Of a DNA stretch of 8,306 nt, positions 1 to 5,415 are shown piece after piece. The notes below the pieces were generated by a model. That model saw only the letters and a list, made by a program, of their open reading frames with translations. It did no database searches and was not told the DNA's origin. Position numbers and translations under genes: made by a program. Origin of the DNA: Patescibacteria group bacterium (GTDB lineage: Bacteria > Patescibacteriota > Gracilibacteria > Peribacterales > Peribacteraceae); NCBI GenBank assembly GCA_018818235.1, contig JAHISE010000060.1:1-8306 (forward strand), read 5' to 3'. Each line of letters starts with the position of its first letter. Position 1 is the first letter of the stretch.

Positions 1-58
1 ATGAAAATCTTCATATCATACGTGAGAAGAATCCATTTCAAATCAGCAGATGAGGGGT

Positions 59-128
59 GGTAACATTCATTTGCCCCTACCTTTGGAGTATATTAGTGCC
101 CTCTAAACTGGTAACGTTTATTTGCCCC
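59..128. repeat. Direct repeat, two 19-base copies
   Basis: GGTAACATTCATTTGCCCC at 59-77 recurs at 110-128 with two transitions (17 of 19 identical), a period of 51 bases. Each copy is followed by a C-rich tail and then ACC. The copies lie in the spacer downstream of the minus-strand SLH gene. They may be two decayed units of a short intergenic repeat. No gene is evident here: a 20-codon plus-strand open frame (1-63) runs into the first copy and could be the end of a gene outside the window, but nothing supports that. Confidence 0.6.
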
Positions 129-132
129 CCAA

Positions 133-197
133 CCACTAGTCGCCAAGTTTGTGACCAGTGACAAGTGACTAGCGACCAGTGACCCCCAACACTCCAA
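133..197. repeat. GACCAGTGAC/GACTAGCGACC-type intergenic repeat, copy 1
   Basis: This tract is built from variants of GTGACCAGTGAC and GTGACTAGCGACC, with GACTAGCGACCAGTGAC at 167-183. It ends in a run of C followed by AANANTCNAATTAC, so that it abuts the stop codon of the minus-strand SLH gene (TTA at 198-200). A related copy lies at 4622-4706 in the same relation to a TTA. It may serve as the transcript end of the SLH gene, but there is no T-run typical of an intrinsic terminator. Confidence 0.55.
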
Positions 198-2948
198 TTA
201 CCTCACAAGAGCGTCAATAGCAGTTCTATATGTGCGTACCCTTATATCCGGACTAAACCTCATTATCCTAACCAACATTGCACTTAACTCATCTCTTCTT
301 AAATTCGAATGTGGATCAAATGTGCCTGCGGTTCTTCCACCTGCGATTGCATTATGAACCGCGAATGATACGGCTTCATCGTACCAACCGCCTTCGGGCA
401 GGTCATCAAATTCAAACGATGCAGCGATGTAACCCTCCGGAATTGCATCAGCGGCCCTCAACAGTATTGCAAGCGACTCAAGTCGTGAGGCCTTTTCGAA
501 TGGTTTTGCACTTCCGTCATCATAACCTTTAATAACATCATACAGTGCCGCTGTATAGAAAATTCTCGCAGTAAAGTCTGCGAGCTCATCGGTTGAATCA
601 AACTCTTTTGGAATATCGGAAAACTCTGCATCGGTCCTTGGAATAAAGTCGGGGATTGGAATGCAGTTGGAAATTAGTGCGGTCTTTACAACTGCCAATC
701 TGCTTGCGCCATAATCAGGGGCAAAGTCCCATGTACCGCTTTGGTAGTAACCTTGCTGTTTTCCGGAGGAGTGATTTCCAACACCGCTCACAATGTAATC
801 TCCGTCCGGAACAAGTTTAGAGTTTTTAAGTACGTTGATATATTTGGCGGACCAGGAATTGGGATCAACGTCTGCAAAAGTAATCGGACGCAATTTGTCA
901 TTTTTCATACAGGCATTTATCCACGTGGATTTATCTTCGCACTTAAGGGCTTCTACGGGCCGAAGATCTCCGACCGTTGTTACAAGCGGATAGTAATATT
1001 GCGTTGATGCGAATCTTTGATTATCAAGGTCTATTTGTGCGGTGTAACTGGAAATTCCCGGATCGGGGTTCAGGTTCATTATCTGTAAGATCAAAGCGCT
1101 GAGTTCACCTCGTGACATTTTTCCTATGGGGTCGAAGTATTCATCTATCAGATGATTGTGATATGCGAAGTTTAAGTAAGGATCGTACCAAACAGTTGCG
1201 CTCTGGAGTTCAAAACCTTCGGGCATTGCGTTAGCGGCTCTCAGGAGTAGCGCAAGTGTCTCGGCATTGGTTGCGAATATGTGCGGGCGGAATAGCCCGT
1301 CATCATAACCTCTTGCAATGTTATGTCGTGCTGCCGAATAAAGGACTCTTGCAACGTATTCTTTAGCATCATCAAAGCCTGTTCGCGGTACATCAAGAAA
1401 ATCAAGTTCTGTTTGCGGAGTGATATCTTCAACTTCCAGACAGTTGCTTATAAGTGCCATCTTAACAACCTCAAACCTTGTTGCTTTGCGCTCAGGTTCG
1501 AAAGGATATTTACTCATCACATCTTCATTAAATTCATGATTACCAACTCCGCTTACTATAAAGTCCTGGCTTGCAGTGATTCGAGTTTTTTTGAGTGCTT
1601 CAATATATTTATTTCGCGGGTGCGAAGATGTGTCGGTGAACTTGAGCTTGCGGTCAGATACAAATTCAAAGCATGAATTAATATTTTCAGTCATCAGGGG
1701 ATTTGCAAATTCAGATCCAACTTCGCATCCCTGCGCATCTATAAAATCTTCACCTGTTCCGGGTTTTGCTCCACCATATGCTCCTTGTGAACTACTGAAT
1801 CCACCGCCTCCACTACCTCCACTCCCGCCACTACTACCTCCTGAACTTCCACCACCTCCACCACCACCACCTCCACCACCACCACCTCCACCACCACCAC
1901 CACCTCCACTTCCATCGTCATCGTTATCATCATCCGGCGGCGGTGCTTCAACCACAGTTATATTTACGGTATCTGTATCATTAGAAGTGTCACTGTCATC
2001 GTAAGAGGAAACATTTGAGGAAAAAGAAACCGCAGGGAAAGCATTTGTATCAACATCGGCTTTGATTGTGATCACCGGCAAAGAAGAATTCTTATTTAAG
2101 GTTGAACTTGTGGTGCAAGTAATTGCCTGTCCTGCGAAACTGCAATTCCATCCGGCTCCGGTTCCCGAAAGGGGAGTAATTCCGCTGGGGAGAGTTCCGG
2201 TTACCGTTACGTCATCAATAGTCGGACCGGTTCCTCCGTTTCCCACAGTCAAAGTAATTTTTTCCTCTTCTCCGATTGTAAAGTCACCGTCTGTGCTTAT
2301 ATTGATAGTCAAATCCGGTCTTTGGCGCGTGTAAACGAATGTTATATAAGCCGAAGCTTCCAGATTGGATATGGATTCCAGATTACCGGCACCTATAAAT
2401 TGAGATGTTCCTTCCGTGCTTACTTCAAGCGTCACTGTTCCATCCCCCTCAAAAAACTCAGCGTCTTCGGCAGTTATGGAAGTCAGCAAATCTGTTCCTG
2501 TTGATGTTGACTTCAGATAATTTGTATTTCCGGAATTTCCTTTGTAGTCAATCACACCATCAAAAGCACCAAAAGTATCGTTGCTTACAACCTCCGGAGT
2601 AAATTCCATCATTGCGATACCGTTTGGCTTTTTAATTTTCATCAGAGCCGAAAGGGTTGATTTAACGTTTGTTGCGGATGCATCCAGATTTTCTATCTGC
2701 ACGGATCCCGAGATAGTCGAAACCATTGTCATATCTATGGTTGCCAGAGATCCGGATGTGGTATCAAATTGTGGGATGGCTATGGGTTCCGACCAGTTTG
2801 TTTCTTTTATTGGAAGGGAGACGGTGTGGGTGACGCTTTGAGCTTTTGCGCCTGAAGGAATCAGCAATACAACAAGCAAAGCAATAATCATCAGAGATGA
2901 TTTATTTCGCGATGTGTGAGCGAAAAACAGCCACATTACAATTATCAT
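198..2948 (-). CDS. Secreted choice-of-anchor E / DUF11 / SLH-repeat surface protein
   Basis: A protein of about 916 aa, probably exported and held on the cell envelope. Residues 1-36 form a signal peptide: basic stretch (R14, K16), hydrophobic core 20-30, AKA cleavage site before Q37. Residues 38-208 resemble choice-of-anchor E domains (NW at 51-52, ENLDAS at 86-91, FDGVID at 129-134). Residues 211-333 look like a DUF11 beta domain with C269 and C278. An acidic PPPDDD stretch leads to 20 consecutive glycines (348-367) and a Ser/Gly linker to about 383. Then come two copies of a module of roughly 255-261 residues (433-633 and 687-898), each with about three SLH-like repeats; GYDDG recurs at 547-551 and 808-812, and IVSGVGNH at 464-471 and 719-726. 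SLH domains usually bind secondary cell-wall polymers; the ligand here is unknown. The start is uncertain: no ribosome binding site, and a TATGAT 7 bases before Met5 (2936) makes Met5 attractive. It is divergent from the adenosylhomocysteinase gene. Confidence 0.88.
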   Translation of the reverse strand: MIIVMWLFFAHTSRNKSSLMIIALLVVLLIPSGAKAQSVTHTVSLPIKETNWSEPIAIPQFDTTSGSLATIDMTMVSTISGSVQIENLDASATNVKSTLSALMKIKKPNGIAMMEFTPEVVSNDTFGAFDGVIDYKGNSGNTNYLKSTSTGTDLLTSITAEDAEFFEGDGTVTLEVSTEGTSQFIGAGNLESISNLEASAYITFVYTRQRPDLTINISTDGDFTIGEEEKITLTVGNGGTGPTIDDVTVTGTLPSGITPLSGTGAGWNCSFAGQAITCTTSSTLNKNSSLPVITIKADVDTNAFPAVSFSSNVSSYDDSDTSNDTDTVNITVVEAPPPDDDNDDDGSGGGGGGGGGGGGGGGGGGGGSSGGSSGGSGGSGGGGFSSSQGAYGGAKPGTGEDFIDAQGCEVGSEFANPLMTENINSCFEFVSDRKLKFTDTSSHPRNKYIEALKKTRITASQDFIVSGVGNHEFNEDVMSKYPFEPERKATRFEVVKMALISNCLEVEDITPQTELDFLDVPRTGFDDAKEYVARVLYSAARHNIARGYDDGLFRPHIFATNAETLALLLRAANAMPEGFELQSATVWYDPYLNFAYHNHLIDEYFDPIGKMSRGELSALILQIMNLNPDPGISSYTAQIDLDNQRFASTQYYYPLVTTVGDLRPVEALKCEDKSTWINACMKNDKLRPITFADVDPNSWSAKYINVLKNSKLVPDGDYIVSGVGNHSSGKQQGYYQSGTWDFAPDYGASRLAVVKTALISNCIPIPDFIPRTDAEFSDIPKEFDSTDELADFTARIFYTAALYDVIKGYDDGSAKPFEKASRLESLAILLRAADAIPEGYIAASFEFDDLPEGGWYDEAVSFAVHNAIAGGRTAGTFDPHSNLRRDELSAMLVRIMRFSPDIRVRTYRTAIDALVR
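1848..1907 (-). repeat. Trinucleotide microsatellite encoding Gly20
   Basis: Twenty glycine codons in a row, mostly GGT with interspersed GGA, appear on the plus strand as CCA/CCT triplets. The tract sits between the N-terminal beta domains and the SLH modules of the surface protein and must act as a flexible linker. Because the unit is three bases, slippage would change linker length without breaking the frame. Tract length in the assembly may itself be uncertain. Confidence 0.9.
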
Positions 2949-2949
2949 A
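2944..2949 (-). promoter_or_regulatory. Candidate -10 box for a leaderless SLH gene
   Basis: On the minus strand TATGAT lies 7 bases before the ATG of Met5 (2934-2936), the spacing that puts the transcription start on the start codon. No good -35 is visible. A weaker TAAATC stands at the same distance before Met20, so the choice is not settled. Confidence 0.3.
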
Positions 2950-3039
2950 ATGGAATTGGGGTTGGGAGGCTAATTTGGATTATTCGACCAACGCGCATTG
3001 GCGCGTCTATCCCCCTAGTTCCCTCTCCACTTGTTTTCC

Positions 3040-3227
3040 CTCTCCCCTTGTATCTCCCTCTCCCCCAGCCCCTCTCCCGAGGGGAGAGGGGAGCTCTGCT
3101 ATTGGAGAATTCAAAGCTTGTTCTTTCAAATATATATTTAATCAAAGTTTGTTCTCTCCAATTACTAGGTTCCCCCTCCCCCCTCGGGGGAGGGGGCCAG
3201 GGGGAGAGGGAGATACAAGGGGGAGAG
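3040..3227. repeat. Large G/C-rich imperfect palindrome (MITE-like)
   Basis: The spacer between the divergent SLH and adenosylhomocysteinase genes is mostly one inverted repeat. The left arm, 3040-3108, runs from CTCTCCCCTTGTATCTCCCT to ATTGGAGA. The right arm, 3155-3227, is nearly its reverse complement. Each arm also holds its own hairpin: 3069-3091 (CCCCTCTCC/GGAGAGGGG) and 3172-3196 (CCCCCTCCC/GGGGGAGGGGG). The A/T-rich centre (3109-3154) would be the loop. Similar CCCTCTCCC/GGGAGAGGG hairpins are common dispersed repeats in bacteria. No transposase is nearby, so a non-autonomous element or bidirectional transcription barrier is inferred. Confidence 0.75.
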
Positions 3228-3273
3228 TGCCCCCCATTTACTCCCATTTCTATTTCCACAATCCCAACTCCTC

Positions 3274-3282
3274 TGTTATCAT
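3274..3282 (+). promoter_or_regulatory. Candidate extended -10 of the adenosylhomocysteinase gene
   Basis: TGTTATCAT contains a TGn extension and TATCAT, one mismatch from TATAAT, and ends 9 bases before the ATG at 3292. Transcription would begin 1-3 bases ahead of the start codon. There is no clear -35 box and no ribosome binding site. Confidence 0.4.
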
Positions 3283-3291
3283 CAAACCACA

Positions 3292-4542
3292 ATGTCATAT
3301 GTCAAGGATCCCGTACTGGCTGACCAAGGACGCCTGAACCTGGAAATTGCTGAAAAGCGAATGGGAGCTTTGATGAAGGTCAGAGAACGGATGGCAAAGG
3401 AAAAACCATTCGATGGTCTTACCATTGGAATGGCTTTGCATGTTACAAAGGAAACCGGAGTATTGGTCAGGACTCTTGTTGATGGTGGTGCAAAAGTTGC
3501 AATCACGGGATGCAATCCACTTAGCACTCAAGATGACATCGCCGCTGCACTGGCAGAAGAAGGTGTGCTTGTCTGGGCATATAAAGGAGAGAGCACGGAA
3601 GATTATTACAAGTTCCTAAATGCAGTCATCGACACTCAACCAAATATTACAATTGATGACGGTTGTGATCTGGTTACGGAAATCCACACAAAGCATCAGG
3701 GTCTTATCCCCGAAATTATCGGAGGATGCGAAGAAACAACAACAGGAATTATCAGATTACATGCAATGGTAAAAGACGGGGCGCTCAAGTATCCGATGAT
3801 TGCAGTCAACGATAACAAGACAAAACATCTGATGGATAACTATTACGGAACGGGACAATCAACATTCGATGGAATACTCCGCTCAACAAATCTCCTCATC
3901 GCAGGCAAGACAGTTGTAGTCGCAGGATACGGTAGTTGCGGGAAAGGATGTGCAATGCGCGCAAAAGGACTCGGAGCACAGGTGATTGTTACGGAAGTGG
4001 ATAACTTTGCGGCACTTCAGGCCGCTATGGACGGACATCGCGTTTTGCCAATGAGTACAGCGGCACCGATCGGAGATTTATTCATAACAGTTACGGGCGA
4101 TCTGCATGTAATAAGGATGGAGCATATAGATAAAATGAAAGACGGAGTTGTAATCTGCAACTCGGGTCACTTTGATAACGAGATCGATATGGAATCGTTA
4201 GAGTCCGAGGCAAAGCGTAAGCGCCGAGTTAGACATTACTTAGATGAGTACCTACTCAAGTCAGGAAAAGTCATATACGTTGCAGGCGAGGGGAGGCTTG
4301 TGAATCTCGCTTCAGCCGAAGGGCATCCATCAGAAGTTATGAGCTTGAGTTTCTGTGGACAGGCTTTGGCTTGCGAGTACTTGGCAAAGAACAGAAACAA
4401 TCTTCCGGTTGATGTAATCACTCTTCCAGATGAGGTAGATGACCAGATTGCAAAACTACAGTTGGAAGCAATGGGTATAAATATTGATACGTTAACGCCG
4501 GAGCAGGTGGAGTATTTGGGGCAGTGGAAAGAAGGAACGTAA
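3292..4542 (+). CDS. ahcY: S-adenosylhomocysteine hydrolase (adenosylhomocysteinase)
   Basis: A cytosolic NAD-dependent enzyme that splits S-adenosylhomocysteine into adenosine and homocysteine, removing the product inhibitor of methyltransferases. Its 416 aa carry the family landmarks in order: LHVTKET (49-55) and NPLSTQDD (75-82) in the substrate domain; D123, E148, K178 and D182 at the expected active-site positions; the NAD-binding loop GYGSCGKG (212-219) with E235 at the end of the second strand; NSGHFDNEID (290-299); and AGEGRLVNLASAEGHPSEVM (331-350). It lacks the roughly 40-residue insertion and the C-terminal KPxHYRY tail of the long bacterial and human form and ends soon after EYLGQW, like archaeal and Thermotogales enzymes. 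The start fits the family's N-terminus. No ribosome binding site is present. No other methyl-cycle gene is in the window. The adjacent SLH gene is divergent, so this appears to be a single-gene unit. Confidence 0.97.
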   Translation: MSYVKDPVLADQGRLNLEIAEKRMGALMKVRERMAKEKPFDGLTIGMALHVTKETGVLVRTLVDGGAKVAITGCNPLSTQDDIAAALAEEGVLVWAYKGESTEDYYKFLNAVIDTQPNITIDDGCDLVTEIHTKHQGLIPEIIGGCEETTTGIIRLHAMVKDGALKYPMIAVNDNKTKHLMDNYYGTGQSTFDGILRSTNLLIAGKTVVVAGYGSCGKGCAMRAKGLGAQVIVTEVDNFAALQAAMDGHRVLPMSTAAPIGDLFITVTGDLHVIRMEHIDKMKDGVVICNSGHFDNEIDMESLESEAKRKRRVRHYLDEYLLKSGKVIYVAGEGRLVNLASAEGHPSEVMSLSFCGQALACEYLAKNRNNLPVDVITLPDEVDDQIAKLQLEAMGINIDTLTPEQVEYLGQWKEGT

Positions 4543-4621
4543 GGAACGGGGGTGGGAGATGTTATTGGGGTGTATGGGGTCAGATGTCTCAAGCTTTAGC
4601 AAAGGTATTGTTGTTTTGGGT

Positions 4622-4706
4622 GTCACTGGTCGCTAGTCGCTAGTCCCGTGGTGGCATGACTAGTGACCAGAGACCAGTGACTAGCGACCCCTAATAGCTC
4701 AATTAC
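4622..4706. repeat. GACCAGTGAC-type repeat, copy 2, with inverted arms
   Basis: GTCACTGGTC (4622-4631) is the exact inverse of GACCAGTGAC (4672-4681), and CTGGTCGCTAGTC (4626-4638) pairs with GACTAGTGACCAG (4658-4670) with one wobble, so alternative hairpins are possible. The block ends in GACCCC, then AATAGCTCAATTAC, matching the end of copy 1 at 133-206. It lies downstream of the adenosylhomocysteinase gene and could end its transcript, although there is no T-run. Confidence 0.55.
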
Positions 4707-4741
4707 AAACGAAATATTCGTACTCTTACACCAGTACATCC
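4703..4741 (-). pseudogene. Possible remnant of the 3' end of a second SLH-type gene
   Basis: Read on the minus strand, this short stretch gives TGVRVRIFRL followed by TAA (4703-4705). The SLH protein at 198-2948 ends with IRVRTYR, 9 residues and a TAA, and both stop codons are followed by the same repeat. About 16 of 23 bases match over the RVR-coding part. No further SLH coding is visible upstream, where promoter sequence lies instead. This could be the stub of a deleted paralogue or a chance similarity. Confidence 0.25.
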
Positions 4742-4744
4742 CCC

Positions 4745-4783
4745 TTGACAAACCATTGACAATGTTATAATCATGCGTATAAT
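4745..4783 (+). promoter_or_regulatory. Strong overlapping sigma70-type double promoter
   Basis: TTGACA at 4745-4750 is 15 bases from TATAAT at 4766-4771. A second TTGACA at 4756-4761 is 16 bases from a second TATAAT at 4778-4783. All four hexamers match the consensus exactly, the strongest promoter signal in the window. Transcription should start near 4778 or 4790 and read rightward into a region without a recognised gene. Confidence 0.75.
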
Positions 4784-4792
4784 GTCCTCGTT

Positions 4793-4870
4793 ATGAGCAA
4801 ATCAGTCTCTATATTGCCGGCATTAGTCACTTGCTTTAAGATTTATTGCCTTGGCAAAAAGAGGGCGTGA
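4793..4870 (+). CDS. Possible near-leaderless 25-residue peptide
   Basis: An ATG lies 9 bases after the second TATAAT, the same spacing as at the adenosylhomocysteinase gene, giving a 25-codon frame ending in TGA (4868-4870). The peptide starts MSKSVSILPALVTC and ends GKKRA: a short hydrophobic stretch flanked by lysines. After the TGA the frame stays open for another 62 codons to TAA at 5057-5059, so a gene interrupted by a nonsense mutation is also possible. Not recognised. The promoter is the main support; the ORF may be accidental within a noncoding transcript. Confidence 0.22.
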   Translation: MSKSVSILPALVTCFKIYCLGKKRA

Positions 4871-4904
4871 TATGCATTTCAGTGGATTCTAAGATCACCC
4901 CCTC
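4861..4904. other. Hairpin within the 4790-5240 transcript region
   Basis: GAGGGCGTGAT (4861-4871) pairs with ATCACCCCCTC (4894-4904) at 10 of 11 positions around a 22-base loop. Both arms are accompanied by CAAAAAGAG (4855-4863 and 4905-4913). There is no T-run, so it does not look like an ordinary terminator. It may be part of a structured 5' region downstream of the double promoter. Confidence 0.4.
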
Positions 4905-4962
4905 CAAAAAGAGCAGGGCTTTATGTTCGTTCCTTAAAATCATCACTTAAACAATTGGAAAC

Positions 4963-5202
4963 CTACTTCTTTGCGGAGGGAATTTGTTCGTACACGATGT
5001 ACGGGACGCAGAGAATGTTGGAAAGTTCAAGAAGGAGTTTGATATGTTATGGAAAGTAAATGTTGGCTGTGACGAAATTGGCGAATTTGTTGATTTCATC
5101 CCAGCCATCGATGGTTTCGACGAAGAGGCAGGAGATGGGCCCACAGATGCCGATCTTCTGCTGATTGAGGCGGGAGAACTTGAACTTGCTGTCATGTAGC
5201 AT
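4963..5202 (-). pseudogene. Coding-like minus frame with an internal stop, unidentified
   Basis: From an ATG at 5200-5202 this frame runs 50 codons (beginning MLHDSKFKFSRLNQQ) to TAA at 5047-5049, then continues open for 27 codons (HIKLLLELSNILCVPYIVYE...) to TAG at 4963-4965. Codons end in C unusually often (TTC, ATC, GCC, CTC), with normal-looking residue composition on both sides of the stop. That pattern would fit a foreign gene fragment with one nonsense change, cut upstream by the hairpin and repeat at 5210-5367. The same base periodicity is equally explained by the plus-strand ORF at 4984-5199, so at most one reading is real. No family recognised. Confidence 0.2.
4984..5199 (+). CDS. 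Hypothetical acidic 71-aa protein (competing reading)
   Basis: A TTG-initiated frame of 71 codons ends at TAG 5197-5199. GGAGG at 4975-4979 stands 4 bases before the TTG, and the consensus double promoter lies about 200 bases upstream. The strong hairpin at 5210-5241 follows the stop. The product is very acidic in its second half (GFDEEAGDGPTDAD, then LLLIEAGELEL) with no membrane segment, and I recognise no family. First-codon-position G is very frequent, which can mark true coding or the shadow of the minus-strand frame described over the same bases. Promoter, binding site and trailing hairpin favour this reading slightly. Confidence 0.27.
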   Translation: MFVHDVRDAENVGKFKKEFDMLWKVNVGCDEIGEFVDFIPAIDGFDEEAGDGPTDADLLLIEAGELELAVM

Positions 5203-5209
5203 GGCAGTC

Positions 5210-5241
5210 GACCGAAGGCGGGCTCGCGCTCGCCTTTGGTC
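5210..5241. other. Strong GC-rich hairpin, possible transcript end
   Basis: GACCGAAGGCG (5210-5220) pairs with CGCCTTTGGTC (5231-5241) at 10 of 11 positions around the loop GGCTCGCGCT. It sits 11 bases after the stop of the acidic ORF and 3 bases before a terminal-inverted-repeat element. Only CCATTTG follows, so intrinsic termination would be weak. Confidence 0.5.
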
Positions 5242-5244
5242 CAT

Positions 5245-5367
5245 TTGTCTGAACCACTGATTACACTGATTACACGGATTTCACAGATTAACTTTATAGA
5301 GCTAAATTACTCCTATAACAGTAATCTGTGTAATCCCCTTAATCTGTGTAATCTGTGGTTCAGACAA
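5245..5367. repeat. Terminal-inverted-repeat element, copy A (123 bp)
   Basis: The element begins TTGTCTGAACC (5245-5255) and ends with the exact reverse complement GGTTCAGACAA (5357-5367). The arms continue as degenerate tandem ACTGATTAC / TAATCTGTG units, so nearly the whole element can fold on itself around an A/T-rich centre. Copy B at 5691-5800 has identical 11-base ends, and 8143-8180 holds part of a related arm. It has no coding capacity; a non-autonomous MITE- or REP-like element is inferred. Confidence 0.8.
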
Positions 5368-5391
5368 CGTAACAAGAAGTAGATTTCCGTT

Positions 5392-5403
5392 TGTTCTTTA
5401 AAA
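5392..5403 (+). promoter_or_regulatory. boxA-like antitermination sequence
   Basis: TGTTCTTTAAAA closely resembles boxA (Escherichia coli TGCTCTTTAACA), the RNA site bound by NusB-S10 in rRNA leaders. It lies 12 bases before the first helix of the structured RNA at 5416-5688. A related CGTTCCTTAAAA occurs at 4928-4939, and the two sites share about 20 bases of similar flank. A Nus-factor role is inferred from sequence resemblance only. Confidence 0.3.
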
Positions 5404-5415
5404 TCATTGTTTATG

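Noticed and set aside
1..63. 20-codon plus-strand frame at the left edge
   Set aside because: It is short and ends in the direct repeat, with nothing to identify it as the end of an upstream gene.
1576..2004. 142-aa proline-rich plus-strand frame, and other frames over 198-2948
   Set aside because: It is the antisense of the glycine tract and flanking domains of the SLH protein; the long minus-strand gene explains the open frames.
2945..3337. Open frames of 117-135 aa over the divergent spacer on both strands
   Set aside because: They run through the palindromic C/G-rich repeat, are mirror images of each other, and have Pro/Arg/Gly-rich low-complexity products.
4868..4870. UGA read as an amino acid (Gly in Gracilibacteria/SR1, or selenocysteine), joining 4793-4867 to the open frame up to 5059
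   Set aside because: None of the long genes contains an internal TGA although they are glycine-rich, and the permease ends properly at a TGA. No selenocysteine-insertion element was seen.
5245..5367. CRISPR-like array in the GATTAC-unit region
   Set aside because: The units are short, degenerate and arranged as inverted arms with no unique spacers of constant length; no cas genes are present.
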